From assembly GCA_963768165.1 (NCBI GenBank), contig CAVYHJ010000002.1, forward strand, positions 124,001 through 188,000: 64,000 nt of DNA, given 5' to 3'. Below, one piece after another: positions 52,049 through 61,672 of the stretch (its first letter is position 1; every line of letters begins with the position of its first letter). A program made the position numbers and the translations under genes. This stretch comes from CAVYHJ01 sp963768165 [NCBI: uncultured bacterium] (GTDB taxonomy: Bacteria; UBP4; UBA4092). The notes under the pieces are model-generated. The model saw only the letters and a program-made list of their open reading frames with translations, searched no databases and was not told the DNA's origin.

Positions 52049-52918
52049 TTATAAAGCGACCAATGCATCGTAGGTTTCAGGACGCCGGTCACGAAAGAAT
52101 TGCCAGACATTGCGAACTTCGTTAATCATATCGAAATCAATATCACCGACAACGACTTCGTCTTTATCCCTGCTGCCTTCCGCAATGATTTTTCCACGAG
52201 GGTTGCAGAAATAGGATTGTCCGTAGAATTCACCAATCTTCCAAGGCTTTTCCCAACCGACACGATTGATGGCGCCGATGAAATAGGTATTGGCAACGGC
52301 ATGTGCCGGTTGTTCTAATTTCCAGAGATATTCGGAAAGTCCGGCTACAGTGGCGGAAGGATTAAACACAATTTCCGCGCCATTTAATCCTAAGGCTCTC
52401 GCACCCTCCGGGAAATGCCGGTCATAACAAATGTAAATCCCGACTTTGGCGAATTTGGTTTGAAACACAGGATAACCCAAATTGCCCGGTTTGAAATAGA
52501 ACTTTTCCCAGAACCCCGGATTGCAGTGGGGAATATGGCTCTTACGATATTTGCCAAGGTATTTTCCATCGGCATCAATAATCGCCGCGGTATTATAAAG
52601 CACTCCTGCCATTTCCTGTTCATAAATCGGGATAATCAAAACCATTCCATATTTCTTGGCAATTTTTTGCATAAGGTGAATGGTTGGGCCGTCTGGAATT
52701 TGTTCTGCCGATTCATACCATTTGGTTTGTTGTTCCGCGCAGAAATAGGGACCATAAAATATTTCCTGCAGACAGACCATTTTACATTTTTGTTTGGCGG
52801 CGTGTTCGATAAGTTTGAGGTGCTTATCAATCATCGCCTTTTTTATTTTTGCGACAGATTTTCCAGTGTCCTCCACATTGGATGCCTGAATTAATCCGCA
52901 TCGGACTATACGTGCCAT
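52049..52918 (-). CDS. Nitrilase-superfamily amidase, beta-ureidopropionase-like
   Basis: 289 residues. The catalytic Glu-Lys-Cys triad is visible: Glu in MVCLQEIFYG, Lys in YRKSHIPH and Cys in GIYICYDRHFPEGARAL. The length and motifs match N-carbamoyl-beta-alanine amidohydrolases and the related N-carbamoylputrescine amidases. With an NCS1 permease and beta-alanine-type transaminases next to it, hydrolysis of N-carbamoyl-beta-alanine or N-carbamoyl-beta-aminoisobutyrate (last step of reductive pyrimidine breakdown) is the best reading. AGGAGG precedes the ATG. Dihydropyrimidinase and dihydropyrimidine dehydrogenase are not in the window. Confidence 0.85.
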   Translation of the reverse strand: MARIVRCGLIQASNVEDTGKSVAKIKKAMIDKHLKLIEHAAKQKCKMVCLQEIFYGPYFCAEQQTKWYESAEQIPDGPTIHLMQKIAKKYGMVLIIPIYEQEMAGVLYNTAAIIDADGKYLGKYRKSHIPHCNPGFWEKFYFKPGNLGYPVFQTKFAKVGIYICYDRHFPEGARALGLNGAEIVFNPSATVAGLSEYLWKLEQPAHAVANTYFIGAINRVGWEKPWKIGEFYGQSYFCNPRGKIIAEGSRDKDEVVVGDIDFDMINEVRNVWQFFRDRRPETYDALVAL

Positions 52919-52934
52919 AAAATCCTCCTAAATT

Positions 52935-53627
52935 TTATAGATTATGTCCCGGTCTTACAATAGATGCTGGTGCCGGATCACCATCGAAGATAATATATCC
53001 TTGTTTTCTTAATTTTTCTAATACACTTACAATTTTTTTAAATGAAAACCCCTTTCGAAGTAAACTGTCAACTATCGAATCCATTTTTATATTTTCATCT
53101 TCTCCATGCCGAAAAATAAATTTGATCCTTGACATTGCGGCCCTCTCAATTACTTCATCTTCTGCCTCTATACTAACGGCACTAGACTGACGTACTATTT
53201 GATCTAAAAATTTAGACGCTTGTTTTTGAACTTCATTTACATTTGCATCAGTTTTATCAATTCTTGTTAATAACTGTCCTAATTGTTGTGCGAATTGATT
53301 TTTTAAATGCTCCATTTTCTCCTCAGTACGTATTTCTACTTCGTCTTGTATGGAATCTTCACTAGGCTTCTCTTCTGTCCAAAGATGTTTTCTCATATCT
53401 GTCACTGTATCTTTCATCATCGTAAATGTATCTGTATATAATTTGTCAAATAGTTTTTCTAGTTTTTCCACACTATTGCTAATCCTATCAGATGATTGTT
53501 TGATTTCCAGAGATGTCTTATCAGTCATCCGATAAAACACTATTGATAACCAGATTGCTCCAATACCAACAACCAATGAAACAATCGAAGCAATCAATGA
53601 AACTAATTGTAAATTATCAAATTGCAT
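52935..53627 (-). CDS. Membrane-anchored coiled-coil protein, unknown function
   Basis: 230 residues: an N-terminal membrane helix (about 8-32), a long coiled-coil (about 35-150) and a C-terminal winged-helix-like segment (VDSLLRKGFSFKKIVSVLEKLRKQGYI). AT-rich and unlike the metabolic genes on both sides (gaps of 16 and 2 bp), so it appears to be inserted into the operon. No function assigned. Confidence 0.55.
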   Translation of the reverse strand: MQFDNLQLVSLIASIVSLVVGIGAIWLSIVFYRMTDKTSLEIKQSSDRISNSVEKLEKLFDKLYTDTFTMMKDTVTDMRKHLWTEEKPSEDSIQDEVEIRTEEKMEHLKNQFAQQLGQLLTRIDKTDANVNEVQKQASKFLDQIVRQSSAVSIEAEDEVIERAAMSRIKFIFRHGEDENIKMDSIVDSLLRKGFSFKKIVSVLEKLRKQGYIIFDGDPAPASIVRPGHNL

Positions 53628-53629
53628 AC

Positions 53630-55141
53630 TTAATAAATATTTGATTCTCTCTTTTTTCCAGAATATTCATAGAATACGGTTTTGAGTTCGGTAAAGAAAT
53701 TAATACCTTCATCCGCCATTTCGCGGTTGCCGACACCCGTTTCTTTGATTCCACCAAAAGGAACCTGCGCTTCTCCGCCGATGGTCGCGGAATTAATGTG
53801 GGTCATGCCGGCTTCAATGCCATCAATAAAGCGCATGATATGGCTGGGGTTATTGCAGTAAATTGCAGAGGATAATCCAAAGGTTACGGCATTGGCGGTC
53901 TCCAAGGCTTCCTCGAAATCTTTTACACGAATTATCGATAATACCGGCCCGAATACTTCTTCTTTAAATATTCTCATTTTGGTTGTCACATGATCAAATA
54001 CGGTCGGTGCCACAAAAAATCCTTTATCGTATTTGGCACCAGTCAAACGTTCCCCGCCAATTAGTTGTTTCGCGCCATCTTTTTTGGCAATATCAATGTA
54101 TGCCAAATCGGTTTTCATTTGTTGTTCATCTACCGCCGGACCCATGAAGATGCCTTCTTCATCTCCCGGGCCGGTTTTAATTTTCTTAACACGGGCTAAT
54201 AACATTTCCAGGAATTTATCGGCGATGGGTTTATGTAGAATCAATCTCGATGTGGCAGTACATCTCTGACCTGTTGAGCCGAACGCGCCCAAGATAACAC
54301 CTTCCAAGGCGAGTTCTAAATCCGCGTCTTCCATGATGACCAAAGGATTTTTCCCGCCCATTTCACAGGTAACTTTTGCCAAATGTTTCATGGCTTGATG
54401 CGCGACTTGCGCTCCGGTCTCGCAGGAACCCGTGAAAGATACGGCTTTAATTCTTTTGTCATTGACGAAAACATCCCCGACATTCCCGCCGGAACCGATA
54501 ACTAAATTCAGCACACCTTTGGGCAATCCCGCTTGTTCCAGGATTTCCACAAACTTAACCGCCATCAAGGGAGTGAGACTGGCAGGTTTGAAAACCACTG
54601 TATTGCCCGCGACCAATGCTGGTGCAATTTTCCAGCATGGAATTGAAAAGGGGAAATTCCACGGCGTGATAATAGAGACGACTCCCAAAGGTTGACGAAG
54701 AGTATATAGAAATGAATTGGTCATTTCCGAAGGAGCAGTAAAACCCTGTAACCGGAATCCCGAACCGGAATAATACTCAATTAAATTAATCCCTTTTTGT
54801 ACTTCACCGCGCGCTTCGGCTAATGTCTTTCCTTCCTCTCGTGTCATTACCCGCGCCAACTCTTCTTTTTTGTCATACATTATTTGGGCGACTTTGGCGA
54901 AGATTCTGCCACGCGCAGGGGGAGGAGTATTGCGCCACATTGGAAACGTCTTTTCCGCGACTTCAATCGCCGAGAGCGCTTCTTCTCTTGTGGAGGACGG
55001 AAAATATCCAATCACATCGTCAGTATTGGCAGGGTTAATATCGTGGATATATTTCCCCGATGAGGAATCCACCCATTCCCCATTGATATAATTTTTATAC
55101 GTAGGTATGTTATTGGAATGAGGTTTATGTGCTGTTGCCAT
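53630..55141 (-). CDS. NAD(P)-dependent aldehyde dehydrogenase, probable (methyl)malonate semialdehyde oxidation
   Basis: 503 residues, ALDH superfamily close to the semialdehyde dehydrogenases. Catalytic Cys in GSTGQRCTATSR, general-base Glu in VTCEMGGKNP and the TPWNFPF cofactor motif are present. The general base Glu is the hallmark of hydrolytic enzymes and is absent from the CoA-acylating MmsA type, so the product is probably the free acid. In this operon the substrate would be malonate or methylmalonate semialdehyde from the aminotransferases. 2-Oxoglutarate semialdehyde is an alternative by homology. Confidence 0.85.
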   Translation of the reverse strand: MATAHKPHSNNIPTYKNYINGEWVDSSSGKYIHDINPANTDDVIGYFPSSTREEALSAIEVAEKTFPMWRNTPPPARGRIFAKVAQIMYDKKEELARVMTREEGKTLAEARGEVQKGINLIEYYSGSGFRLQGFTAPSEMTNSFLYTLRQPLGVVSIITPWNFPFSIPCWKIAPALVAGNTVVFKPASLTPLMAVKFVEILEQAGLPKGVLNLVIGSGGNVGDVFVNDKRIKAVSFTGSCETGAQVAHQAMKHLAKVTCEMGGKNPLVIMEDADLELALEGVILGAFGSTGQRCTATSRLILHKPIADKFLEMLLARVKKIKTGPGDEEGIFMGPAVDEQQMKTDLAYIDIAKKDGAKQLIGGERLTGAKYDKGFFVAPTVFDHVTTKMRIFKEEVFGPVLSIIRVKDFEEALETANAVTFGLSSAIYCNNPSHIMRFIDGIEAGMTHINSATIGGEAQVPFGGIKETGVGNREMADEGINFFTELKTVFYEYSGKKRESNIY

Positions 55142-55171
55142 ATTGTAAGAGTCCTTCCTTCAAATAAATAT

Positions 55172-56119
55172 TTATTTTTTTATAAATTGCCGATAAAGCT
55201 CATCAGAAACCGTATACGGGTCAAGCTCTTTCCGTTCTATTTTTCCAATGAACTGCTTCACGCTAGCGTTTTTGTAAAAGTTTCTCAATATATCATTAAC
55301 GGCGGTATTTTTCAAGCATTCCAGTACTTCTGCCATGACCTGTTCCCGCCGTCGAACTTCCAATTCTTCCGATTGGGAAAGTTCTTCCAAAACGTCTTGG
55401 ATGGATTGGTAAAGCTTCTCTATTCCATCCCCAGTTATTCCCGAAACGGAAATGATTTTAGGGATTTTCTCGTCCGCGGGTTTCAGGTGATATTTCATTT
55501 CCAATTCCCGAAACACTAAGGTTGATTCTGGTTTATCGGATTTATTCACTACCAGAATATCCCCAATATCTACAATACCGGATTTGGCGAATTGGATAGA
55601 GTCCCCCGAACCCGGACCGAAAACGACTACAGTCATATCGGCGACATCTTGAATTTCGATTTCATCCTGACCCGTGCCGACCGTCTCGATTAAGAGAATG
55701 TCAAAACCGGAGATATCCAGAGCGTGGAGAATCGGTCGAATGGTAGAAGTTAATCCCCCACGATGAGCCCGGCTCGCCAGACTACGAATGAAGACCGCAT
55801 CATCTGCCGCATGTCTCTGCATTCGGATTCGGTCACCCAACAATGCTCCACCGCTCACGGGACTGGTCGGGTCAACAGCAGTGACAGCAACCCGTTTCCC
55901 GTCTTTGCGGAAATGCTCAATTAATTTATCTACAAGAGTAGATTTCCCGACACCGGGTGGACCGGTAATCCCAATCTTTTTGGCGTTGCCGGTTTTGGAA
56001 TAAAGCTTTTTTAGCTTCTCAAACCCTTGAGGATTCCCGTTTTCCAAAAGGCTGATGAGTTTCGGCAACTCCGATGGAGATAATACAGGAATGGGATTTT
56101 TTTGTTTGGGCTTAGACAT
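55172..56119 (-). CDS. meaB: Methylmalonyl-CoA mutase-associated GTPase MeaB (ArgK/LAO family)
   Basis: About 315 residues. Walker A GPPGVGKSTL, the conserved DPTSPVSGGALLGDRIRM and the VNKSDKPES guanine-specificity motif identify the G3E-type chaperone that loads and protects adenosylcobalamin in methylmalonyl-CoA mutase. The ATG at 56119 is preferred: it overlaps the stop of the cobalamin-binding subunit in an ATGTCTAA arrangement, implying translational coupling. An upstream in-frame start (56167) would run into that gene. Confidence 0.92.
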   Translation of the reverse strand: MSKPKQKNPIPVLSPSELPKLISLLENGNPQGFEKLKKLYSKTGNAKKIGITGPPGVGKSTLVDKLIEHFRKDGKRVAVTAVDPTSPVSGGALLGDRIRMQRHAADDAVFIRSLASRAHRGGLTSTIRPILHALDISGFDILLIETVGTGQDEIEIQDVADMTVVVFGPGSGDSIQFAKSGIVDIGDILVVNKSDKPESTLVFRELEMKYHLKPADEKIPKIISVSGITGDGIEKLYQSIQDVLEELSQSEELEVRRREQVMAEVLECLKNTAVNDILRNFYKNASVKQFIGKIERKELDPYTVSDELYRQFIKK

Positions 56120-56507
56120 TTTTCTTGACGAATTCAACAATCTCATTGAGCGAACTCCCGGGACCAAAGATTTCCTTAACGCCCAGTTTCTTCATCTCTT
56201 TGATATCTTCGGGCGGAACAATCCCTCCGGCAAAAATTAAAATATCCCGTGCCTTTTCTTTTTTTAATAAATCAATCACGTTCTTAAACGCCGTGCGATG
56301 CGCTCCCGACAAGGACGATAAACCAATGGCATCCACGTCTTCCTGAATGGCAGTCCGCACCACCTGTTCGGCAGTGTTCCGAATCCCGGTATAAATAACT
56401 TCCATGCCCGCGTCACGCAAAGCTTGGGCAACGACCATGGCTCCGCGCTCGTGTCCATCAAGACCGGATTTGGCGATTAAAACCTTTATCGGCTTGCTTG
56501 TTTTCAT
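56112..56507 (-). CDS. Methylmalonyl-CoA mutase, cobalamin-binding small subunit
   Basis: 131 residues, a stand-alone B12-binding domain with the DXHXXG motif (SGLDGHERG) whose His coordinates cobalt, then LSSLSGAH and IFAGGIVPPED. This is the small subunit of a split mutase; the catalytic subunit is at 59740-61272. The two are separated by three AT-rich accessory genes, which looks like a later insertion. Confidence 0.9.
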   Translation of the reverse strand: MKTSKPIKVLIAKSGLDGHERGAMVVAQALRDAGMEVIYTGIRNTAEQVVRTAIQEDVDAIGLSSLSGAHRTAFKNVIDLLKKEKARDILIFAGGIVPPEDIKEMKKLGVKEIFGPGSSLNEIVEFVKKNV

Positions 56508-56620
56508 CCAACAGATTATAGCATTGAGTGAGAAGATGTTAAATCAGTTAAATAGGTTATATAGGGCGTTGGTGATATTATTTATTGGGGGAAATCAGGT
56601 GAAAGCTTATATTTTCTTTA

Positions 56621-57604
56621 TTAAGCAGGGAATCTTTGTATCCATGGAACATCTTTTGAGAACACACCTGGATTCCAACCGACTGCAGGTAACAAATCAC
56701 CCAACGCTGATGCCAATTGTTCAAGTTTATGTTGTATAGCATTGTCATAGTGTGCTATTTCTTCACTTTCAGAATTCAAAACACCAAATACAATACCTCT
56801 ACCTTTAATGGGAACAACAATTTCCGATTTAGTCTCGATTATGGCTTGAAAATAATTTGATCTTTCATGGACATTATTGGCATTTACTGTTTTCCCAGAA
56901 GAATACGCCAAACCTAATAAGCCTGCAAATGTGGCTATACGATATCTTTGTTTATGACGGGGAATCATATCTGCCACAGCTACAAGTTGACTAGAATATG
57001 CAGATGTAATTATCAAAAATATCTGATTGTAGTCTGTTTCTGTAGTACGTACCAATTCATGTAAAGCAATCTCTAGAAGTTCAACCAAGTCACCCGAATT
57101 CTTTAAAAGATTAATATAAGAATTTTGTAATGTGTCAGGAGGATTTACTTGAGAAAGATATCTACCAATTGATGTTGCAATCTTAAATGCTAAATCTTCA
57201 GGGAATGTAAATTTATCATACATTAAATTCTTTCCTATTCGTGATTTAAAGGATTGCAATTTAGATTTACCCGGTTCATTTTCAATCATTTTGGGTGGCC
57301 AAGGATATTCATCATTAACAATAAAACAAAAGATGGGTTTTTGTAATTTCTTTGCATAATTATATTCCTGTTCAGTGATTGATAATTGTGTATCAGGTAA
57401 TATATATCCATATCTATATGCATATATACCAACAAACAAATCACAGGATTCAATCTCTTTAAAACAAACCTGTATTGGTTCCACCGGACGCGCACCTAAT
57501 ACCTCCATTCTGCCAAGATGATATCCTAGACGTTCTAAAGCCTCTGCTGCAGCTTTTCGATATTCTTTCAAGTCAATATATGTAGAACTTAGAAATACAT
57601 TCAT
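56621..57604 (-). CDS. DUF4062-GAF protein, candidate defence sensor/effector
   Basis: 327 residues. The N-terminal DUF4062 domain (VFLSSTYIDLKEYRKAAAEAL; DLFVGIYAYRYGY; SITEQEYNYA) has a TIR-like fold found in many bacterial immune and signalling proteins. The C-terminal half (about 175-315) looks like a GAF domain. AT-rich. Possible roles are NAD+ cleavage or signal recognition on infection, but the catalytic Glu was not confirmed here. Two AT-rich genes lie upstream on the same strand. Confidence 0.7.
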   Translation of the reverse strand: MNVFLSSTYIDLKEYRKAAAEALERLGYHLGRMEVLGARPVEPIQVCFKEIESCDLFVGIYAYRYGYILPDTQLSITEQEYNYAKKLQKPIFCFIVNDEYPWPPKMIENEPGKSKLQSFKSRIGKNLMYDKFTFPEDLAFKIATSIGRYLSQVNPPDTLQNSYINLLKNSGDLVELLEIALHELVRTTETDYNQIFLIITSAYSSQLVAVADMIPRHKQRYRIATFAGLLGLAYSSGKTVNANNVHERSNYFQAIIETKSEIVVPIKGRGIVFGVLNSESEEIAHYDNAIQHKLEQLASALGDLLPAVGWNPGVFSKDVPWIQRFPA

Positions 57605-57702
57605 ATATTATTCATTTTTTGAGGTTGAAGTTCTACTGAAACGGAGCCAAGAAATGAAGTTTGAAATGAAATCTATGTTATTCAATCTTTGACAGAACAT
57701 AA

Positions 57703-58185
57703 TTAGATTAACTTATATGGAAAGAGTGTCTTATTCTCTTTATCCTGAAACACCTTATCACTATATAAGCCAAATACTTGTACTAATTGTTGTTGGCTAA
57801 ATATAGCGGCTTTATTTAGACCCCATGTACCACCTCGACCTTTACTAAGATATTTGAAATCAAAATAACTAATTTTATAAATATCTTTAATCTCATTAGT
57901 TTCCCACATCATAGGAAGCCATGTGCCCTGCCATGGGTCAAGACCAACGATATGGAGTACTCTATAAATATCCTCATCTTTTTTAGGAAAATTGTATGTA
58001 ATATGCAATCTTCCATTATTACAATTCCTGCATAAATGCACCAATTTATCTTGGTTCCATCCATTTACATAAATATCATCCCATAAAAAATAATAGATAC
58101 TTATATGATTACATACTTCTTTAAAATTATTTATTCGATTATGTCCATAATCACATGTATCACATTCCCACCAATAGCCAGCCAT
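57703..58185 (-). CDS. Small zinc-ribbon protein, unrecognised
   Basis: 160 residues rich in Trp and Tyr. Two CXXC knuckles (CDTCDYG near residue 8, CRNCNNG near 52) would bind one zinc. The C-terminal part (GGTWGLNKAAIFSQQQLVQVFG) is unfamiliar. AT-rich, and between the DUF4062-GAF and HEPN-like genes, so it may belong to the same set. Confidence 0.5.
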   Translation of the reverse strand: MAGYWWECDTCDYGHNRINNFKEVCNHISIYYFLWDDIYVNGWNQDKLVHLCRNCNNGRLHITYNFPKKDEDIYRVLHIVGLDPWQGTWLPMMWETNEIKDIYKISYFDFKYLSKGRGGTWGLNKAAIFSQQQLVQVFGLYSDKVFQDKENKTLFPYKLI

Positions 58186-58257
58186 GTATTAACACCTTAT
58201 TCTGTTGAGTGATGCGTTGCGAAATATAACCTGCCTCATTCTTGACATTGAAAAATA

Positions 58258-59079
58258 TTAGGTTACCTCTTGTGATATTAACCTTAGAATAGAACCAGTT
58301 ATATATAAATAGAATTCAACCAATCTTGGTTCAGGATTAGTCGGTATTTCTTGTTTCTTTTTTCCGTGTCGTGAGGAATATTCATGAGCAATTTTGCAAT
58401 AGTGATGTAATATTTGACCCCAATGGCTATCAAGATTCAATTTTTGAATCAATTGATAGATTAATTTCTCGTCATCAAGTGATTTGTTGGTTTGCAATAT
58501 TGCTTTAACTATCCCTTCTAAAGCACTATATAAATTTGTAATTGCATCAGAATAATTATTTCTCAAATAAAAATTTAAAGCATTGGAGTATTTTTCTCTG
58601 CTATCTGGAAATTTGTCCAGCCATGCTAAATTTTCAATTATCAAAACGTCATCAAGTTCTGTAGCCCCTGACTTAATAATATTTTTACCATCAAATCTAA
58701 AACCTATATTCAATACCATAGAATCGAATACATTTTTTATTTCAGATGAAAAATATTTGAACGCTGATGAAGAACCTTGTTCCTGTTCAGATATATATGA
58801 ATGAGAAATACTTAAAATCGCATGTAAAAGTATCATATTTTTTTCTATAGATCTATCGATATCTTGATAGTTGTTAATTAAATTTGTAAAGAACTCACCT
58901 GTTTTTGAACTCGGTAAGCCTAGTGTGAAAACCACTTGTTTATATAATCGTGAATAATTATGCATCCAATAGGTATTGTCATGGTCTAATATGATTCTCA
59001 ATCTATTCTTGAATCTTTCATATTCTTCTTCTAAATCCGTTTCAATTCCTAGATTTTTATAAATATTTTTTAAACTCAT
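58258..59079 (-). CDS. HEPN/abortive-infection-like protein
   Basis: 273 residues, all-helical. The C-terminal part (LYSALEGIVKAILQ...HEYSSRHG) resembles the Abi_C/AbiJ-type HEPN region, where an R-H-G motif is typical of RNA-cleaving toxins. No membrane segment. AT-rich and first gene of the accessory set. The assignment is by pattern only; a non-toxic HEPN relative is possible. Confidence 0.5.
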   Translation of the reverse strand: MSLKNIYKNLGIETDLEEEYERFKNRLRIILDHDNTYWMHNYSRLYKQVVFTLGLPSSKTGEFFTNLINNYQDIDRSIEKNMILLHAILSISHSYISEQEQGSSSAFKYFSSEIKNVFDSMVLNIGFRFDGKNIIKSGATELDDVLIIENLAWLDKFPDSREKYSNALNFYLRNNYSDAITNLYSALEGIVKAILQTNKSLDDEKLIYQLIQKLNLDSHWGQILHHYCKIAHEYSSRHGKKKQEIPTNPEPRLVEFYLYITGSILRLISQEVT

Positions 59080-59137
59080 AATATTTCATTTATTCCCTTG
59101 TGTTAGAAACAAAGTAAATTTCTTAACGCTCTATTAT

Positions 59138-59167
59138 ACTGGATTCCAATTTGCATGGGAATGACAA
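59138..59167. repeat. dRS3-like inverted repeat
   Basis: CTGGATTCC...GGGAATGACA, the reverse of the GTCATTC...GAATCCAG element at 1884-1913. Arms vary in step between the two copies. Confidence 0.5.
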
Positions 59168-59305
59168 AAGAGAACTAACAAGGTCGGAAACAATTCAGAT
59201 TAGAAATTGGATGGCAGATTAAAAAATGCTGTTGACAAAAAGGAAATTGGATGTATAATTTAAAGACAAATCATTTTAAAATGATGATAGTTGCATAAAA
59301 ACAGT

Positions 59306-59338
59306 CATCGGGAAAGAGAAATGTGTTCATTCCCGATG
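59306..59338. repeat. REP-like hairpin, CATCGGGAA variant
   Basis: CATCGGGAA (59306-59314) and TTCCCGATG (59330-59338). The second pair is A-T here, G-C in the 47684 copy, so pairing is maintained. Confidence 0.6.
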
Positions 59339-59512
59339 TGATTGGATGTTAAATTTAGTATAAGATGAAATTAGTTTGGGTGTGGAAATAGTTTAAAAGT
59401 GATTAAAAAGGGTAGTTTTGAGGGGTTTTTGTAAAAAAGCTACCTGCTCTCCTCGATAAGGACATTCGAGGACAAGTTTACAGTTTCAATCTAATCAATC
59501 CTCTATAAGGCA

Positions 59513-59542
59513 GGGATGAAGGAGATCGATCTCCTTCATCCC
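59513..59542. repeat. 30-bp perfect palindrome
   Basis: GGGATGAAGGAGATCGATCT and its reverse complement. It matches the hairpin at 1698-1729 except for one base pair exchanged on both arms (C-G to G-C) and the loop. Confidence 0.7.
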
Positions 59543-59739
59543 AACTCCGCTTCATCTCCGTTTCTCCTCCGTTTCAAGTACGCTTCAGGTTCGTTTAAAA
59601 ACCAGTTTAAGGTTTAAAGTTTAATGTTTACGGTTAACAGAGGGGAGATAAGGGAAAGGATATTGGGAGAGGGCCGAAACAGAGAGACATTTTGGAGGGT
59701 TTGATGAATCAAACCCCTACAATTGGGTAGAAGAGAAGA

Positions 59740-61272
59740 TTAGAGAATGGTTGGGGGATGGTATTCGCCAAAAAGGGAGCGGAGGAGGGTGCAGATTTCA
59801 CCCAAAGTGACTTTGTTTTTGACGGATTCTATAAGGATGGGCATTAAAGTGTCCGCAGTGCGGACACTTTTTTCCAATTTATCGAGACTTTGGTTGACTT
59901 TTTTCATATCCCGATTTTTTTTGAATTTAAGAACGCGTAGGCGTTGTTCTTTTTCGATTTTGAGATTTAATTTAAAGAGGGGAGGGTTGGAATCTTTTTG
60001 GGATTGGAAGGCATTGAGTCCCACAATGATTTGTTTTTTTGATTCGACCGCTTTTTGGTAATCATAGGCAGACTTGAATATTTCTTTTTGGACGTACCCG
60101 GATTCAATGGCTTTCAACATTCCACCCATTTGGTCAACCTTGGCAATATATTCGTTGGCTTCCCGTTCCAAGGTATCGGTCAATTCTTCCACATAAAACG
60201 AACCTCCCAAAGGGTCGGGTTCATGGGTAACGCCTGATTCATAAGCGATGACTTGTTGAGTGCGAAGAGCAAGGAGAACGGAATTTTCCGTGGGCAGACC
60301 GAGGGCCTCATCTTTTGAGTTTGTATGCAGAGATTGACACCCGCCGAGAACCGCCGCGAGAGCTTGTAGGGTTGTACGGACGACGTTGTTATCGGGTTGT
60401 TGCGCCGTGAGCGTGGAACCGGCAGTTTGGACATGAAAGCGCAAGAGTTGAGCGCGTTTCTCTTTGACCTTAAAACGATGTTTGAGAATCTTCGCCCACA
60501 TCCGGCGAGCGGCACGGAATTTGGCGACCTCTTCCAAGAAATTATTGTGGCAATTGAAAAAGAAAGCTATACGTTGCGCAGCGTGTTCGATGTTGACGCC
60601 GGCTTTTTTGGCAGCAGTGAGATAGGCGATGCCGTCCGAAAGCGTGAAAGCGAGTTCCTGCGCCGCGGTCGCACCCATTTCGCGCATGTGATACCCGCCG
60701 ACACTGATAGTATTCCATTTGGGAACGTGCTGAACGCAAAATCCAACGAGGTCGGTAATCAGGCGGAGCGAAGGTTCGGGCGGGAAGATATAGGTGCCGC
60801 GCGCGATGTATTCTTTGAGAATATCGTTTTGAGTGGTGCCGGAAACTTTGTCCCAAGAGACTTTTTGTTGGTCAGCAACAGCGAGATAAAATGCCAACAA
60901 AATAGACGCGGTAGAGTTGATGGTCATGGAGGTAGAAACTTTATCAAGAGGGATGCCATGGAACAAGGTTTCCATATCTTCGATGGTGGAAATCGCGACC
61001 CCAACCCGACCGACTTCCCCTTTTGCCATGGGGTGGTCGGAGTCGTACCCGATTTGGGTCGGGAGGTCAAAGGCGACGGAGAGCCCGGTTTGTCCCTGCT
61101 TGAGGAGATATTTGTAGCGAGTGTTGGATTCTTTGGCGTCACCGAACCCGGCGTATTGGCGCATAGTCCAGAGTTGTTTTTTGTACATCTCCGGATAGAT
61201 ACCGCGGGTGAAGGGGAATTCGCCGGGAGAGCCAATGTTCCAGTTGTGGTTTCGTTTTTTCATATATGCCAT
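59740..61272 (-). CDS. Methylmalonyl-CoA mutase, catalytic large subunit
   Basis: 510 residues, lacking the B12 domain, which is encoded separately at 56112-56507. It isomerises (R)-methylmalonyl-CoA and succinyl-Co[31 protein letters not shown] and [11 protein letters not shown] are diagnostic. The Tyr in MRQYAGFG and the Arg in [11 protein letters not shown] fit methylmalonyl-CoA mutase rather than isobutyryl-CoA mutase, which has Phe and Gln there. A 95-bp palindromic repeat ends five bases before the ATG, leaving no recognisable Shine-Dalgarno sequence. Confidence 0.92.
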   Translation of the reverse strand: MAYMKKRNHNWNIGSPGEFPFTRGIYPEMYKKQLWTMRQYAGFGDAKESNTRYKYLLKQGQTGLSVAFDLPTQIGYDSDHPMAKGEVGRVGVAISTIEDMETLFHGIPLDKVSTSMTINSTASILLAFYLAVADQQKVSWDKVSGTTQNDILKEYIARGTYIFPPEPSLRLITDLVGFCVQHVPKWNTISVGGYHMREMGATAAQELAFTLSDGIAYLTAAKKAGVNIEHAAQRIAFFFNCHNNFLEEVAKFRAARRMWAKILKHRFKVKEKRAQLLRFHVQTAGSTLTAQQPDNNVVRTTLQALAAVLGGCQSLHTNSKDEALGLPTENSVLLALRTQQVIAYESGVTHEPDPLGGSFYVEELTDTLEREANEYIAKVDQMGGMLKAIESGYVQKEIFKSAYDYQKAVESKKQIIVGLNAFQSQKDSNPPLFKLNLKIEKEQRLRVLKFKKNRDMKKVNQSLDKLEKSVRTADTLMPILIESVKNKVTLGEICTLLRSLFGEYHPPTIL

Positions 61273-61276
61273 AATT

Positions 61277-61371
61277 TTGTCATTACGAGCGCAGCGAAGT
61301 AATCTCGTTTTTATTTTCTATTGACGCTTTAGAATGAGATTGCTTCGTCGCTACGCTCCTCGCAATGACAA
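61277..61371. mobile_element. 95-bp palindromic repeat, copy 1
   Basis: Starts TTGTCATTACGAGCGCAGCG and ends CGCTCCTCGCAATGACAA; the ends are inverted repeats. Same length and orientation as copy 2 (61673-61767). Copy 1 ends one base before the GIY-YIG stop codon. Confidence 0.85.
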
Positions 61372-61372
61372 A

Positions 61373-61663
61373 TCATAATATTTCTGCAAACAAATCCTGC
61401 CATTCAGGGTTTATGCTATTTACTAAATCAATCTTCTTCTGTCTTGAACCCGCCTTAATCTGTTTTTCGCGTTCGATAGCCTGATCAATATAATCGTATT
61501 CTTCATAATAGACTAATTTATTCACATTATATTTTTTGGTAAATACACTTCCATGCTTTTCTTTATGTGAATCAACCCTGCAATCCAGATTATTAGTTAC
61601 ACCCGTGTAAAGAACCGTATTGCGTTTGTTAGTCATAATATAAATATAGTAATTTCTACTCAT
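61373..61663 (-). CDS. GIY-YIG nuclease (UvrC-domain small protein)
   Basis: 96 residues. The GIY-YIG core reads YYIYIMTNKRNTVLYTGVTN, with the catalytic Arg in NLDCRVDSHK and the conserved Glu in AIEREKQIKAGSR. Single-domain members of this family are abundant, with uncertain function. Here the gene is bracketed, within one base on the stop side and nine on the start side, by two 95-bp palindromic repeats in direct orientation. This suggests the unit moves as a block and that the nuclease may act on the repeats. It splits the mutase gene from the epimerase gene. Confidence 0.88.
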   Translation of the reverse strand: MSRNYYIYIMTNKRNTVLYTGVTNNLDCRVDSHKEKHGSVFTKKYNVNKLVYYEEYDYIDQAIEREKQIKAGSRQKKIDLVNSINPEWQDLFAEIL

Positions 61664-61672
61664 AGCAACTGT

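Larger units (their letters stand above)
59080..59739. other. 660-bp intergenic region with several hairpins
   Basis: No gene recognised. It contains repeats at 59138-59167, 59306-59338 and 59513-59542, plus GGGTTTGAT-GA-ATCAAACCC at 59697-59716, just downstream of the mutase stop. The stretch 59600-59640 is low-complexity GTTTAA. Confidence 0.55.

Noticed and set aside
60397-61302. A 301-residue plus-strand open frame opposite the mutase large subunit
   Set aside because: It lies entirely antisense to a strongly conserved enzyme and has no recognisable motif; a shadow frame.
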